This document shows positions 19,999-29,059 of a stretch of DNA of 56,581 nucleotides, one piece after another (position 1 is the stretch's first letter; every line of letters begins with the position of its first letter). This DNA is from Lacticaseibacillus chiayiensis. Lineage in GTDB: Bacteria; Bacillota; Bacilli; Lactobacillales; Lactobacillaceae. The position numbers and the translations under genes are program-made. The stretch is taken from NCBI RefSeq assembly GCF_004123795.1, contig NZ_MSSM01000007.1:1-56581 (forward strand), written 5' to 3'. The notes beneath the pieces are model-generated. The model worked only from the letters and a program-made list of their open reading frames with translations. It did no database searches and was not told where the DNA came from.

Positions 19999-21951
19999 GT
20001 GATCATTTTGCAGGCACAACAAGTTAGCCGCAGCTTCAACGGCAACGAATTATTTGCCAACGTGAACCTTGAAGTCCAAGACGGCGCGCGCATCGGTCTT
20101 GTTGGCCCCAATGGGATTGGTAAAACCACTCTGCTGGAAATCTTGACCGGAATTGCACCACCGGATAGCGGTCAGGTGACGACCATGAAAAACCTCTCCA
20201 TTGGCTATTTGGCCCAAAATTCCGGATTAGATTCAGATAAAACGATTTTCAAAGAAATGCTGACAGTTTTCGCACCGCTGCAAGCAATGGCTCGGCAAAT
20301 CCACGCCTTAGAGGCCAAACTCGGTGATCCTAAACTCATTACAGATAAAACGGCTTTTTCTGCCACCATGAAGCAATATGACCAATTGCAACACGACTTT
20401 AACGAGCAAAACGGTTATGGCTACGAAGCTGAAATCCGCTCGGTTCTCCATGGCTTCCAATTTGGTGAAGACACATATGACAAACCGGTTGGCACCTTGT
20501 CCGGTGGTGAACGTTCCCGTCTGGCCTTGGCCAAGCTGCTGCTGGAAAAACATGACCTGATCATTCTTGACGAGCCAACCAATCATCTAGATATCGAAAC
20601 ACTCAGTTGGCTAGAAGGCTATCTCAAAACCTATCCCGGCGCTATTCTAACAGTCAGCCATGATCAATATTTTCTTGATCACGTGGTCACCGAAATTTAC
20701 GAACTGGATCACCACCACGCGACTCATTACAAGACCAACTACAGCGGTTATCTTAAGCAAAAGGCCGAGCGCCAGGCGCAGGCTTGGAAAGCCTACACCA
20801 GACAGCAGGAAGAAATTGCCAAGCTGCAGGATTTCGTGGACAAGAATATTGTCCGGGCCAGCACGACCAAGCAGGCTCAGGCACGCCGTAAGCAATTAGA
20901 AAAAATGGACGTTCTGGAAAAACCGACCGGTGACGACAAAAGCGTTCACTTTAATTTCACACCTAATCGTCCCAGCGGCAATGAGGTGCTCAAAGTCAAT
21001 CAGGCAACAGTTGGTTATGAAGCTGATCACCCGATGGCCGGACCGATCGATTTCCAAGTGAACAAATTCGATCGGATCGCGATTATCGGACCAAACGGCG
21101 TCGGTAAATCGACTTTGCTTAAAAGCATCTTAGGTAAGATTCCTTTTCTCGCCGGATCAGCGAAATTCGGCGCTAACGTTGATGTTGGCTACTACGACCA
21201 GGAAATCCAACAACTCAACCCTAAAAATACGGTGATTGACGAAATTTGGGACGAACACCCAATGATGCCGGAAAAAGATGTTCGTTCTGTTCTGGCCGCT
21301 TTTTTGTTCGGTCCAGACGATATTCAAAAACCGGTCAGTGCCTTATCTGGTGGGCAGAAAGCTCGGCTGGAGTTAACTAAATTGGCACTCAAACATGATA
21401 ATTTTCTGGTGCTCGATGAACCAACGAACCACTTGGATATCAACAGCAAGGAAGTCCTTGAACAGGCATTAAAAGATTTTAATGGCACCGTTTTGTTCGT
21501 ATCTCACGACCGTTACTTTATCAACGAACTGGCCACCAACGTCATTGCCATCGCGCCGACCGGCAGCACCACTTACCTCGGCAACTGGGATTACTATCAG
21601 GAAAAGCTGGCCGAGACCAAAGCAGAAGCAGAAGCTGCAGCCGCTGAACAGCCGACTGCCAAAATCGAAACCGCGGGCGCTACCTCCTACCAACAATCCA
21701 AAGAAGATGCCCGAGCAACCCGTAAGTTAAAGCGGGAAGTTGCTGACTTAGAGGCACAGTTGCAGAAACTTGGCGACCAAGCTACCACGATCCAAAAAGA
21801 AATGACCGCCCCCGATGTTTTGAGTGACTATGTCAAAATGCAGAAATTGCAAACCAAGCTCGAAGAAGTTCAAAAACAAACCACGGACGTCGAAAATACT
21901 TGGGAAGAAAAAAGCATCCAGCTTGAAGACATGCAAACCGCCGATAAGTAA
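19999..21951 (+). CDS. ABC-F family ATPase (YdiF/Uup-like), ribosome-associated
   Basis: A 650-aa soluble protein with two ABC domains in one chain. Walker A sites are GPNGIGKTT (about residue 35) and GPNGVGKST (about 362). Signatures are LSGGERSRLALAKLL and LSGGQKARLELTKL, and the linker between the domains is long and charged (the P-site tRNA interaction motif). A C-terminal coiled coil (about 560-650) is rich in Lys/Glu. There are no membrane segments. ABC-F proteins act on stalled or initiating ribosomes. The gene order next to rex is that of B. subtilis ydiF. The GTG at 19999 is chosen because AGAAGG lies 8 nt before it. Confidence 0.9.
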   Translation: MIILQAQQVSRSFNGNELFANVNLEVQDGARIGLVGPNGIGKTTLLEILTGIAPPDSGQVTTMKNLSIGYLAQNSGLDSDKTIFKEMLTVFAPLQAMARQIHALEAKLGDPKLITDKTAFSATMKQYDQLQHDFNEQNGYGYEAEIRSVLHGFQFGEDTYDKPVGTLSGGERSRLALAKLLLEKHDLIILDEPTNHLDIETLSWLEGYLKTYPGAILTVSHDQYFLDHVVTEIYELDHHHATHYKTNYSGYLKQKAERQAQAWKAYTRQQEEIAKLQDFVDKNIVRASTTKQAQARRKQLEKMDVLEKPTGDDKSVHFNFTPNRPSGNEVLKVNQATVGYEADHPMAGPIDFQVNKFDRIAIIGPNGVGKSTLLKSILGKIPFLAGSAKFGANVDVGYYDQEIQQLNPKNTVIDEIWDEHPMMPEKDVRSVLAAFLFGPDDIQKPVSALSGGQKARLELTKLALKHDNFLVLDEPTNHLDINSKEVLEQALKDFNGTVLFVSHDRYFINELATNVIAIAPTGSTTYLGNWDYYQEKLAETKAEAEAAAAEQPTAKIETAGATSYQQSKEDARATRKLKREVADLEAQLQKLGDQATTIQKEMTAPDVLSDYVKMQKLQTKLEEVQKQTTDVENTWEEKSIQLEDMQTADK

Positions 21952-21990
21952 CCTGATCAGATTAGCTCTGGTCAAGGTTCAGTTAACCGC

Positions 21991-22045
21991 AAAAAAACGC
22001 CGGTACCGGAATCAATAACTTGTTTCCGGTACCAGCGTCTTTTTA
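21991..22045. terminator. Bidirectional terminator between ABC-F gene and PTS IIB gene
   Basis: CGCCGGTACCGGAA (21999-22012) pairs with TTCCGGTACCAGCG (22024-22037). It has AAAAAAA before and TTTTTA after, and lies between convergent genes. Confidence 0.85.
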
Positions 22046-22066
22046 TATTTTTTAATTATGCTCTAC

Positions 22067-22393
22067 TTAAACCTTTTGATCCAGCAACCCGATTGCCTGC
22101 TGTAAAACTTTCTCGCCGTCCATCATCCCATAGGCTTTCATGTCAATGACGGCCATCGGGATTTTTTTAGCGTCGGCTTTGGCTTTGAATTGGCTCTCCA
22201 TAAAGCGGACTTGCGGGCCAAGCATGAGTACCGAGACCGGTTCCGATGCCAGTTTATTGTCAGCATCTGCGGCTGCGGTGGCAAAAACATCAACATCCAT
22301 GCCATCTGCCGCAGCTGCTTTTTTCATTCGTTGCACCAACATTGAGGTGGACATGCCGGCGGAGCAGACTAACATAATTGTTTTTTCAGCCAT
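22067..22393 (-). CDS. PTS IIB component, lactose/cellobiose family (orphan)
   Basis: A 108-aa protein with the phospho-cysteine loop MLVCSAGMSTSMLVQRM, typical of cellobiose-type IIB domains, followed by SVLMLGPQVRFM and AVIDMKAYGMMDGEKVLQQ. IIB accepts phosphate from IIA and passes it to sugar carried by IIC. No IIA or IIC gene is next to it here, so it works in trans with proteins encoded elsewhere or has a regulatory role. ATG 22391-22393 is chosen because AAAGGA sits 8 nt upstream; the ATG three codons earlier overlaps that site. Confidence 0.88.
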   Translation of the reverse strand: MAEKTIMLVCSAGMSTSMLVQRMKKAAAADGMDVDVFATAAADADNKLASEPVSVLMLGPQVRFMESQFKAKADAKKIPMAVIDMKAYGMMDGEKVLQQAIGLLDQKV

Positions 22394-22490
22394 GGGAATC
22401 ATCCTTTCGTTAACAAACTTATCGATAAGTTAAGTTTAACTAAATCAACGAGTCCCCGTCAACGAAAGTGCTGATGATTCGCTCATGACC

Positions 22491-23513
22491 CTAGGCATGG
22501 GCAAAGCTCAGACCCGGATCCGCATTAAGACTCTCGGAAGCAAGATGGCGTTTCGCCAGTTCGATATGCGCGGCTGCACCGATCATGGCACCATTATCGC
22601 CGGTTAAGCGCAGCGGCGGAACGATCACGTCAACATCCGGAAAGTGTACGGCCAGTGCTTCGTTCATGGCTTCTTTGAGACCTTGATTGGCTGCTACTCC
22701 GCCAGCCACGATCAGTTGTTTAACCGGGTAGTGTGTCAGAGCCTTCTGAGTTTTGTGAACCAAAACATCCACCACCGCCGCCTGGAAACTGGCCGCAAGA
22801 TCTTCGCGGCTAAGTGTTTCGCCGATTTGGTTGGCATGATGCACCGTATTAATCACAGCTGACTTCAAGCCACTGAAACTAAAGTCCAGATTATCTTCTT
22901 TATCCATGGCGCGCGGAAAATGAAAGGTATCGTGACCCAAATGTGCCAAACGATCGACTTCTTTCCCTGCCGGATATGGGATGCCTAGAATCCGCCCTAC
23001 TTTATCATAGGCCTCACCAGCAGCATCATCCCTAGTATCGCCAATAATCTCGAATTCACCGGCAGCTTTCATGTAAACCAGCTCGGTGTGACCACCGGAA
23101 ACAGCCAGTGCCAGTAGTGGATACGTCAGTGGCTTAACAAAGCGTGCAGCGTAAATATGGCCCGCCATATGATTAACCGGAATCAGCGGTAAATGATGGG
23201 CATAGGCAATCGTTTTGGCAGCCGTCACGCCGATCAACAGTGCGCCGACCAAACCCGGACCGTATGTGACTGCTACCGCCGTTAAGTCAGTATAGGTTAC
23301 CCCCGCTTCTTTCAGTGCCGCGTCTGTCACCAGTGTAATCTGTTCAACATGGTGACGGCTGGCGACTTCCGGAACGACACCCCCAAAACGTTGGTGGCTC
23401 TTGATTTGCGTCGCGATAATATTCGACAAAATTTTATTGCCATTTTCAACGACAGCCACACTGGTTTCGTCGCAGCTGCTTTCAAATGCTAAGATCAATT
23501 CCCTTGCTGCCAC
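22491..23513 (-). CDS. tsaD: tRNA N6-adenosine threonylcarbamoyltransferase TsaD
   Basis: A 340-aa protein of the ASKHA fold that places threonylcarbamoyl on A37 of ANN-reading tRNAs. It shows [15 protein letters not shown], the metal-binding HMAGH of the [10 protein letters not shown] segment, [10 protein letters not shown] and the [11 protein letters not shown] end motif. It works with TsaB and TsaE; tsaB lies two genes upstream. The frame opens at ATG 23534 with a poor site, while AGAGGAG precedes GTG at 23511-23513, giving [13 protein letters not shown], the usual family start. Last gene of tsaB-rimI-tsaD. Confidence 0.96.
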   Translation of the reverse strand: MAARELILAFESSCDETSVAVVENGNKILSNIIATQIKSHQRFGGVVPEVASRHHVEQITLVTDAALKEAGVTYTDLTAVAVTYGPGLVGALLIGVTAAKTIAYAHHLPLIPVNHMAGHIYAARFVKPLTYPLLALAVSGGHTELVYMKAAGEFEIIGDTRDDAAGEAYDKVGRILGIPYPAGKEVDRLAHLGHDTFHFPRAMDKEDNLDFSFSGLKSAVINTVHHANQIGETLSREDLAASFQAAVVDVLVHKTQKALTHYPVKQLIVAGGVAANQGLKEAMNEALAVHFPDVDVIVPPLRLTGDNGAMIGAAAHIELAKRHLASESLNADPGLSFAHA

Positions 23514-23548
23514 ATTATTCTCCTCTACAAACATGATGGTTCCGGACG

Positions 23549-24082
23549 CTACGGCAAAGGCCGATACATATCCTGTGCATCATCGTGATTGCTGACATAA
23601 TAACCTTTTTTAATTTTGCCATCTCGAAATCCAAGTGAGTGATAAAGTCGCTTGGCGATGTCATTATTCGTTCTAACCTCAAGCGTGACCTTTTCACTGC
23701 CGTAGTCAATAGCCCGCCCGATCATAAACTGCATCAAAAAGCGACCCAGTCCCATATGCTGGTAAGCTGGATCAACGGCAATATTCGTAACATGAGCCTC
23801 ACTTATGGTAAACCACGTGCCGATCAACGCAACCATCTGGCCAGCGTCTTCAACGGCAAGATACAGTGAGTGGCGCACTTTGCGCAATTCAGAGAAAAAC
23901 GCATAGCGATCCCATGGCGTATCATGATAGATCCGCCGCTCAATCGCCAGCGCTGCGTCAACATCGGCTTCCGTCATGCGCCGTAATAAATATTCTTTAT
24001 TCCGGACAGTGATCGTCCGCGGTTCAAACTGAAGTTCATCAGGCGTCGTGCGGTCAAACCAAGATCTAAACTTTCTCAACAT
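23549..24082 (-). CDS. rimI: Ribosomal protein alanine N-acetyltransferase RimI
   Basis: A 177-aa GNAT acetyltransferase. The acetyl-CoA loop is [12 protein letters not shown] and the family segment is [12 protein letters not shown]...[20 protein letters not shown]. RimI acetylates the N-terminus of ribosomal protein S18; in Firmicutes the gene regularly sits between tsaB and tsaD, as here. It carries a basic N-terminal extension of about 35 residues ahead of the domain. Several ATGs are near the start; AAAGGA favours ATG 24080-24082, nine nt inside the frame's first ATG. It overlaps the end of tsaB. Confidence 0.9.
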   Translation of the reverse strand: MLRKFRSWFDRTTPDELQFEPRTITVRNKEYLLRRMTEADVDAALAIERRIYHDTPWDRYAFFSELRKVRHSLYLAVEDAGQMVALIGTWFTISEAHVTNIAVDPAYQHMGLGRFLMQFMIGRAIDYGSEKVTLEVRTNNDIAKRLYHSLGFRDGKIKKGYYVSNHDDAQDMYRPLP

Positions 24083-24788
24083 AAACATCATGTCCTTTGC
24101 CAGGATGCGCCTTAAGCCAGTTATTTTCGGCTTCCGTTAAGCGTAAATAGCGCGGCACAAAATCATAGACAGAAACCGGTGGTAAATCTTTGCCTAGCTG
24201 CCCAAGTCGCAGTGCTTGTGGCAGATTTAGCCAGTCAGGCGCAAAATGAGCCAAACCGCCCAATACCTCGATAATCTGTCCACGAAACATCACTGCATCG
24301 GATCCGACAAAGATGACAGGCTGCCGCAACGTTCTCAGCTCAGTGAGTAGAAGCGTCAGCGGAACGTGGCGGTCTGTGACTACATTGATTAATTTTTCCT
24401 TGTCCCACTGGTAAACACCTGTGAAGACATTGCTGCGCCGTGCATTCATAATCGGCACAATCATGGCTTTTGTATCCGTGATATTAGCTGCTAACACTGC
24501 CAGACTGGAGACGCCGACCAATGCGATGTTTAGCGTATAGGCCAGGGTTTTCCCGGTGGTCACGGCAATGCGGATGCCCGTGTAGGAACCCGGACCGTCT
24601 GCAACAATAATTTTATCAAGATCTTCAGGTTGTAAGCCACTTGCAGCAACCAAATCGTCAATCGTTGGTAATAACTGCTCACTATGAGTTCGCTTATGGT
24701 TAATGGTCGTCTGCGCCAATAAGCGATCATTGTCCAATACAGCAACCGACATCGCCTCATTTGAGGTATCAAGTGCTAATAATCGCAT
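24066..24788 (-). CDS. tsaB: tRNA threonylcarbamoyladenosine biosynthesis protein TsaB
   Basis: A 240-aa non-catalytic ASKHA partner of TsaD. It starts MRLLALDTSNEAMSVAVLDN and has the family's GPGSYTGIRIAVTTGKTLAY. The start ATG (24786-24788) has GGGAGGG in front; upstream codons in frame lack a site. A likely extended -10 (TGATAAACT on the minus strand, 24825-24830 for TAAACT) lies just before. First gene of the tsaB-rimI-tsaD operon. Confidence 0.95.
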   Translation of the reverse strand: MRLLALDTSNEAMSVAVLDNDRLLAQTTINHKRTHSEQLLPTIDDLVAASGLQPEDLDKIIVADGPGSYTGIRIAVTTGKTLAYTLNIALVGVSSLAVLAANITDTKAMIVPIMNARRSNVFTGVYQWDKEKLINVVTDRHVPLTLLLTELRTLRQPVIFVGSDAVMFRGQIIEVLGGLAHFAPDWLNLPQALRLGQLGKDLPPVSVYDFVPRYLRLTEAENNWLKAHPGKGHDVYVEKV

Positions 24789-24824
24789 ATTCAGCCCTCC
24801 CTTCGGCGATACAATCATGGCAAT

Positions 24825-24833
24825 AGTTTATCA
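24825..24833 (-). promoter_or_regulatory. Extended -10 promoter of tsaB-rimI-tsaD
   Basis: Minus strand TGATAAACT, about 37 nt before the tsaB ATG; no strong -35. Confidence 0.4.
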
Positions 24834-24942
24834 CAAATGGCCTTAAAGCGTGAGTGGTATAATCATGCGACTGCATACAGACTGCGAACAAGTCAGCTCA
24901 AACCAAGTCAAACGACACCATACTATGCCACTTTATCTATCT

Positions 24943-25548
24943 TCACAACCACGCTTCGCCGGGATTGGGCAGTTCCCCGTTTAACGCGGCAAACAAAATG
25001 AGGATACTGCCAATCATCAACAGAATCTGTAATAAAACTTTAAGCCATAAGCGTTGGTGAATGATACTTTCCGGCGTCCAGTACAAGTCCGCGGCACTCT
25101 GGAACCCCGTTGCCTCGTTAGCAGCCAGCAGCTGATCATGCAACCATTTTGCCAGCCACATCCAGGCAAACCCGGCAACTACCGCACTGATGGCCAGTAC
25201 CCACAAAGCTTGATTGCGTGTGGTTAAATAATCTGCCGTAAAAATATAAAATCTTCGAATAAGCGGCAGGTGACTCAGCTCGTTGTAAAACTGATTCCCG
25301 ATCGCAAAAGCAAAGGCTAAGCCGCTGATCCAGCTGCCTGTCAACCCAACACGGCGGATCTGCTTCGCCAAGGCACTTTCGCGATACAAGTTGCGAATAT
25401 ACGTTTTCCGGCCAGTGCGCACCTGATTCGGGTACATCATCTTGTGCGTTGTCAGCTGCATGGCGATGATTCTCCGTTCCAAATACCATGCCCACAAACC
25501 GGTGCCGGCCAATGCGACCGCGACCAGACCAAGCAATAAAAGATCCAT
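24943..25548 (-). CDS. Membrane protein of unknown function (four predicted helices)
   Basis: A 201-aa protein I do not recognise. It has an N-terminal helix (residues 3-23), a basic stretch (RTGRKTYIRNLYRESALAKQIRR, residues about 45-67), then three further hydrophobic helices (about 70-87, 113-135, 170-190). It stands alone between tsaB and folT; AAAGGATG precedes the start. No motif suggests an activity. Confidence 0.7.
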   Translation of the reverse strand: MDLLLLGLVAVALAGTGLWAWYLERRIIAMQLTTHKMMYPNQVRTGRKTYIRNLYRESALAKQIRRVGLTGSWISGLAFAFAIGNQFYNELSHLPLIRRFYIFTADYLTTRNQALWVLAISAVVAGFAWMWLAKWLHDQLLAANEATGFQSAADLYWTPESIIHQRLWLKVLLQILLMIGSILILFAALNGELPNPGEAWL

Positions 25549-25670
25549 TGTCCGCCATCCTTTCCAGAAACTTTGATTTGCCTATTTTAGCAATTAATCT
25601 GATGGGTGACCAGTTAGACGAATCGGACAGCTCTTGTCGGCGTTGAGGTAAAAAGATGCCTTCACATTCA

Positions 25671-25731
25671 AAAAATTAGCACCAAGCTTCCAAGTCAGCG
25701 CAAAGATGACTGAGAAACTTGCTGCTAATTA
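25671..25731 (-). terminator. folT terminator
   Basis: On the minus strand AATTAGCAGCAAG and CTTGGTGCTAATT form a long imperfect stem, with AGTCA/TGACT near the loop, followed by TTTTTG. Confidence 0.7.
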
Positions 25732-25741
25732 TTAGTCGAAA

Positions 25742-26260
25742 TTAAAGATGAGGCCGAATCCGTTCGACGGCTTTTAAAGTCCCGTAAGACAGTGCAGTCT
25801 GGATCGGTAACATGACCACGTTTTTAATCGTTCGTGGCCAGATAATTCCCTGCCAAGGCGTCCCCATCATGTTCAGCCACAGCGTTGTCAAAATGACATT
25901 ACTGATCAGCAACACCAAGCCAACACCAAGCAACGTTCGCATGACCGTTACCTTCTTGCCGTGGAAAAACATGCCATAAATCATTGCAGCAATTGCGGCA
26001 CTAAGCGTGAACCCAGGAAAATTGGCGCCCGGATTGAAGATCATAATCGACAGCTGGTCATTCAAGGCAGCTGCGCCCGCGGCCAGCCATGGCCCGAAAT
26101 AATACCCCATCAAAATGGTAGCGAAAAACGCCGGACTGATCTTAAGCCATGGCGTACCAAAAGAAAAACGACCCAAAACAATCTGCATCGCCATCAACAT
26201 GGCCATGTACACGATGTTTCGAGTGGAAAGCTTGGGACTACTAAACGATAAAACTTGCAT
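25742..26260 (-). CDS. folT: ECF transporter S component, folate-specific (FolT)
   Basis: A 172-aa membrane protein with about six helices. The N-terminal ECF-binding helix [39 protein letters not shown] is typical of FolT, as is [22 protein letters not shown]. It binds folate outside and works with a shared EcfAA'T energy module encoded elsewhere. The folate assignment is supported by the tetrahydrofolate riboswitch in its leader. The frame opens at a TTG, but AAAGGAG places the start at ATG 26258-26260. Confidence 0.92.
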   Translation of the reverse strand: MQVLSFSSPKLSTRNIVYMAMLMAMQIVLGRFSFGTPWLKISPAFFATILMGYYFGPWLAAGAAALNDQLSIMIFNPGANFPGFTLSAAIAAMIYGMFFHGKKVTVMRTLLGVGLVLLISNVILTTLWLNMMGTPWQGIIWPRTIKNVVMLPIQTALSYGTLKAVERIRPHL

Positions 26261-26278
26261 AAGCTGCAATCTCCTTTT

Positions 26279-26390
26279 TTGCGGAGACGCCTAAATATCA
26301 GGCGAATGCGGCATCTGCACCGCGACTTTCGTCTTCGTCTGCCGTTCACATTCCGTTCCAGCAGCACTTAACGCGCAGATTCCTACTCCT
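26279..26390 (-). ncRNA. Tetrahydrofolate (THF) riboswitch upstream of folT
   Basis: On the minus strand the leader opens GGAGTAGGAATCTGC (from 26389), then GCGTTAAGTG, GGAACGGAATGTGAACG, GGCAGACGAA, a small GAC-GAAA-GTC hairpin, GCGGTGCAGATGCCGCATTCGCC, and closes with CTCCGC (26286-26281) pairing with the first GGAG. The blocks CGCGTTAAGTG, GGAATGT, ACGAAG and GCGGTG...GCAT are the conserved THF-I riboswitch core, in the right order. The ribosome site AAAGGAG is 3' of the closing helix, so ligand binding most likely hides it and shuts off translation. Confidence 0.9.
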
Positions 26391-26404
26391 AGATTTTGTC
26401 ACAT

Positions 26405-26432
26405 GTTCTATCGTACACCGAAAGTTAGTCAA
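26405..26432 (-). promoter_or_regulatory. Promoter of the folT riboswitch transcript
   Basis: Minus strand TTGACT (26432-26427), 16-nt spacer, TAGAAC (26410-26405). Transcription would start a few nt before the riboswitch. Confidence 0.6.
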
Positions 26433-26671
26433 AGGGAACCCCTTGAATGTTCGCATCAACAACTCAAGACACAGCCACCCACTGATGTTATCGTGAAAAT
26501 TATCTCACGACTTTCTCGGTAATTTTTAGCGCTACACCAAGTCTGCTGCCAGATTGCACCGCTAAAATGGTGCCTTGTAAGCAAATTTTTCTTAGTTGCT
26601 CAAAACTCCCTGACAAAGGGATTCCCTCAAAGGCGGTGTGCTCAAAATTTTGGGTGCACCGCTAATTTTTT
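26433..26671. other. Intergenic stretch with no gene seen
   Basis: No open frame with a ribosome site. It contains two copies of TGCACCGCTAA about 100 bp apart (26555 and 26655), the second just before the palindromic repeats; significance unknown. Confidence 0.4.
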
Positions 26672-26791
26672 GAGCGTGAGCAGGAGCGCTTAGAAATCGG
26701 AGTGTAAGCGGCCTTGGGCGTGATGGCCCGGGCTTAGGCCATTGCGACCAAGGCCCTTACACGTAGATTTCTGCGACTGCGAACGCGTTAT
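26672..26791 (+). repeat. Imperfect-palindrome repeat, copy 4
   Basis: Opens GAGCGTGAGCAGGAGCGC, closes GAACGCGTTAT. Same internal blocks as copy 2: GTAAGCGGCC, GGCGTGATGGCCCGGGC, TTAGGCCATTGCGACC. In direct tandem with copy 5. Confidence 0.85.
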
Positions 26792-26793
26792 AG

Positions 26794-26916
26794 GTGAGCG
26801 TGAACCAGCGCGCTTAGGAGTCTGAGTGTAAACGGCTTTGGGCGTGATGGCCTGGGCTTAGGGCCATTGCGACCAAGGCCCTTAAACGCAGACTCCTGCG
26901 TCGGTGAACGCGTTAT
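26794..26916 (+). repeat. Imperfect-palindrome repeat, copy 5
   Basis: Opens GTGAGCGTGAACCAGCGCGC and closes GTGAACGCGTTAT, 2 bp after copy 4. It carries a CCTGGGC centre and an extra G (TTAGGGCC). Confidence 0.85.
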
Positions 26917-26971
26917 GGGCGCAAGAATATCTCTGACCCACCAAAAGTCGCGATAATATCATTCTCGCGCA

Positions 26972-26999
26972 TAGACTCACGCCCAAAACCCCGTATAAT
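26972..26999 (+). promoter_or_regulatory. Promoter of the asparaginase gene
   Basis: TAGACT (26972-26977), 16-nt spacer, TATAAT (26994-26999), about 35 nt before the start codon. Confidence 0.6.
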
Positions 27000-27033
27000 A
27001 AGTTTCGATAACCTTTGAAAGGAAGCTTTGACC

Positions 27034-28008
27034 GTGACCAAACACATTCTTGTTTTACATACAGGCGGCACTATCTCCATGACTGAAACCAGGAATGGTG
27101 ACATCATGCCCAGCGAGCATAACCCGTTACTTGGCGCCGATAGTTTTGTTCCAGCCGGCGTCGAACTGACCAGTGAGGAGATTTTTAATCTACCATCGCC
27201 GCACATGACCCCCGAGCGAATGCTCACCTTAGTCAAACGCGTCCGCCAGGCTGAAAAAGATGGTGCTGACGGCGTGGTCGTTACACACGGCACTGATACT
27301 TTAGAGGAAACCGCCTACTTTTTAGACCTCACGTTAGACTCCGCCATGCCGGTCGTTGTTACCGGTGCCATGCGCTCCAGTAACGAGATTGGCAGCGATG
27401 GACTGGAGAATCTGCAAAGCGCGATTAAAACAGCTGCCAGCGACGAGTCGCGTAACAAGGGTACCTTGGTCGTCATGAACGATGAAATTCATACCGCACG
27501 CTTTGTTACCAAAACCCACACCACCAACGTTGCAACTTTTCGGACGCCGACATTCGGGCCGGTTGGACTTGTCACCAAAGATGGCGTGCGCTTCTTTCAG
27601 GAATTAATCAACCAAGAAGTCTGCGCCATTGATCACCTTGTCGACCACGTCTTCTTAATCAAGGCATACGCAGGAATGGATGGCACGTTGTTTGACGCGT
27701 TACCGGAAGATATCCACGGTTTGACGATTGAAGCGCTCGGCGCCGGTAATCTCCCACCAGCCACCTTGCCGGCTATTCAGCGGCTGCTAGACCGGCATGT
27801 GCCTATCGTACTGGTTTCCCGCTGCTTCAATGGCGTTGCTCAAGCCGTCTACAATTACGAAGGCGGCGGCGTTCAACTTAAAAAAATGGGCATCATCTTT
27901 TGCCAAGGACTCAACGGCCAGAAAGCCCGCATTAAGCTGCAGGTTGGTCTGAGTGATGGCAAGCGCGGCCAGGCACTCGCCGACTTCGTTGACAATGCCG
28001 TGAGTTGA
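27034..28008 (+). CDS. L-asparaginase (type I, AnsA-like)
   Basis: A 324-aa enzyme converting asparagine to aspartate and ammonia. The two catalytic Thr motifs are intact: LHTGGTISM near the N-terminus and VVTHGTDTLEETA around residue 85-97, with the Asp-Lys region at TGAMRSSNEIGSDG. No signal peptide, so it is cytoplasmic. The frame opens at TTG 27028, but AAAGGAAG (27018-27025) is better spaced to the GTG at 27034, so I use that. A single-gene unit with its own promoter and terminator. Confidence 0.9.
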   Translation: MTKHILVLHTGGTISMTETRNGDIMPSEHNPLLGADSFVPAGVELTSEEIFNLPSPHMTPERMLTLVKRVRQAEKDGADGVVVTHGTDTLEETAYFLDLTLDSAMPVVVTGAMRSSNEIGSDGLENLQSAIKTAASDESRNKGTLVVMNDEIHTARFVTKTHTTNVATFRTPTFGPVGLVTKDGVRFFQELINQEVCAIDHLVDHVFLIKAYAGMDGTLFDALPEDIHGLTIEALGAGNLPPATLPAIQRLLDRHVPIVLVSRCFNGVAQAVYNYEGGGVQLKKMGIIFCQGLNGQKARIKLQVGLSDGKRGQALADFVDNAVS

Positions 28009-28025
28009 TCAACGTAAAACATATG

Positions 28026-28081
28026 AAAAAAGCAGTTCTAGGCCGCGTGCGCATCGGCGGTGCCCCTAGAGCTGCTTTTTT
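28026..28081. terminator. Bidirectional terminator between asparaginase and thioesterase genes
   Basis: AAAAAAGCAGTTCTAGG pairs with CCTAGAGCTGCTTTTTT around a GC-rich loop. It serves both convergent genes. Confidence 0.85.
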
Positions 28082-28109
28082 GATACTTCAATATGCGTCA
28101 TGCAATCAC

Positions 28110-28853
28110 TTATGCTTTGAAGTCATCCCAGATCATCTGGGCCTCGGCGTTCACTTCACCATCGGTAATGACTCGATGTAATGTTCGCATCGAGTCATCC
28201 GGATCGGCCTGAAATTGGGCATTTGGGCTCGTACCATACGCCACTTCGCGCTCGTAACGAATGTCAGCACCACGCAAGGCATGCGAACTTAAAAAGTCAT
28301 ATCCAAGGCTGTTTTCCATCCACTCCAGATAATGGGCATTGTTCACGTGGCCATTGCTATCAATGTCAAAATAGCGCACATGAAAAGTCTCCTCGCCATC
28401 CGGGTGATCAACCTTCTTGAATCGAGGAAACCGGTTAATTTTACGATCGGAAACCGCACCAACGCGTTCAACGAGTTCAGGAATGACGTCCACGATTTTA
28501 CGCGTTCGCAAATCCATAATGACCCAGTTACTGCTGACGGAAACAAGCCGATTGCCTTGCGCGTCGTCAATCCAGTAATCACGATAAGTAAAATATTTAT
28601 TGTAAGTTGTGGCTTCGGTACCGACTCGCAACAATTCTTCGATTTTCGGCATACGCTGGATTTCCATGTGATACTGGGTGATCACCCAACCTGCGTGGAA
28701 CTCACTGATGGCATCAATGCCAGCATGCAGCTTCTCTAACTGCCGCTCAGACACTTCCAGCATCACATTCATCATATCGGCTAAGCCCGCACGGCCAAAC
28801 CGATCACCCAGAAAGCTTGGAATGCGATAATCTTCTTCATAGACTTTTCCCAT
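28110..28853 (-). CDS. Acyl-ACP thioesterase
   Basis: A 247-aa double hot-dog protein that releases fatty acids from acyl-ACP. The N-terminal hot-dog has FHAGWVITQYHMEIQRMPKIEE and the second has the catalytic-type motif VRYFDIDSNGHVNNAHYLEWMEN (Asp-x-Asn-x-His pattern). The length fits bacterial FatA-like thioesterases, which in lactobacilli often stand alone. AGAAGGGA precedes the ATG. Flanked by palindromic repeats upstream. Confidence 0.9.
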   Translation of the reverse strand: MGKVYEEDYRIPSFLGDRFGRAGLADMMNVMLEVSERQLEKLHAGIDAISEFHAGWVITQYHMEIQRMPKIEELLRVGTEATTYNKYFTYRDYWIDDAQGNRLVSVSSNWVIMDLRTRKIVDVIPELVERVGAVSDRKINRFPRFKKVDHPDGEETFHVRYFDIDSNGHVNNAHYLEWMENSLGYDFLSSHALRGADIRYEREVAYGTSPNAQFQADPDDSMRTLHRVITDGEVNAEAQMIWDDFKA

Positions 28854-28937
28854 GAAAATCCCTTCTCTTTCGTTTCGACTTGTTCCTGTTATTAGATGTA
28901 AAACGCTCTTACTGGTGCTGATTCACGTTCTGCTTTA

Positions 28938-29053
28938 AACGCGTTCACTGGGCCAGAAACCTGCGTGTAAGGACCTTGTCGCAATGGCCAAGATCGGGCC
29001 ATCACGCCCAAGGCCGCTTACACTCCGGTTTCTAACCGGCCCAGTTCACGCTC
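28938..29053 (-). repeat. Imperfect-palindrome repeat, copy 6
   Basis: Inverted orientation: opens AACGCGTTCACTGGGCCAG, closes CGGCCCAGTTCACGCTC. The centre is GGCCAAGATCGGGCC rather than GGCCCGGGC. In tandem with copy 7, which it matches almost base for base in its second half. Confidence 0.85.
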
Positions 29054-29059
29054 TGCCTT

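Noticed and set aside
26555-26665. Direct repeat TGCACCGCTAA before the tandem palindromes
   Set aside because: Too short and only two copies; no function can be supported.
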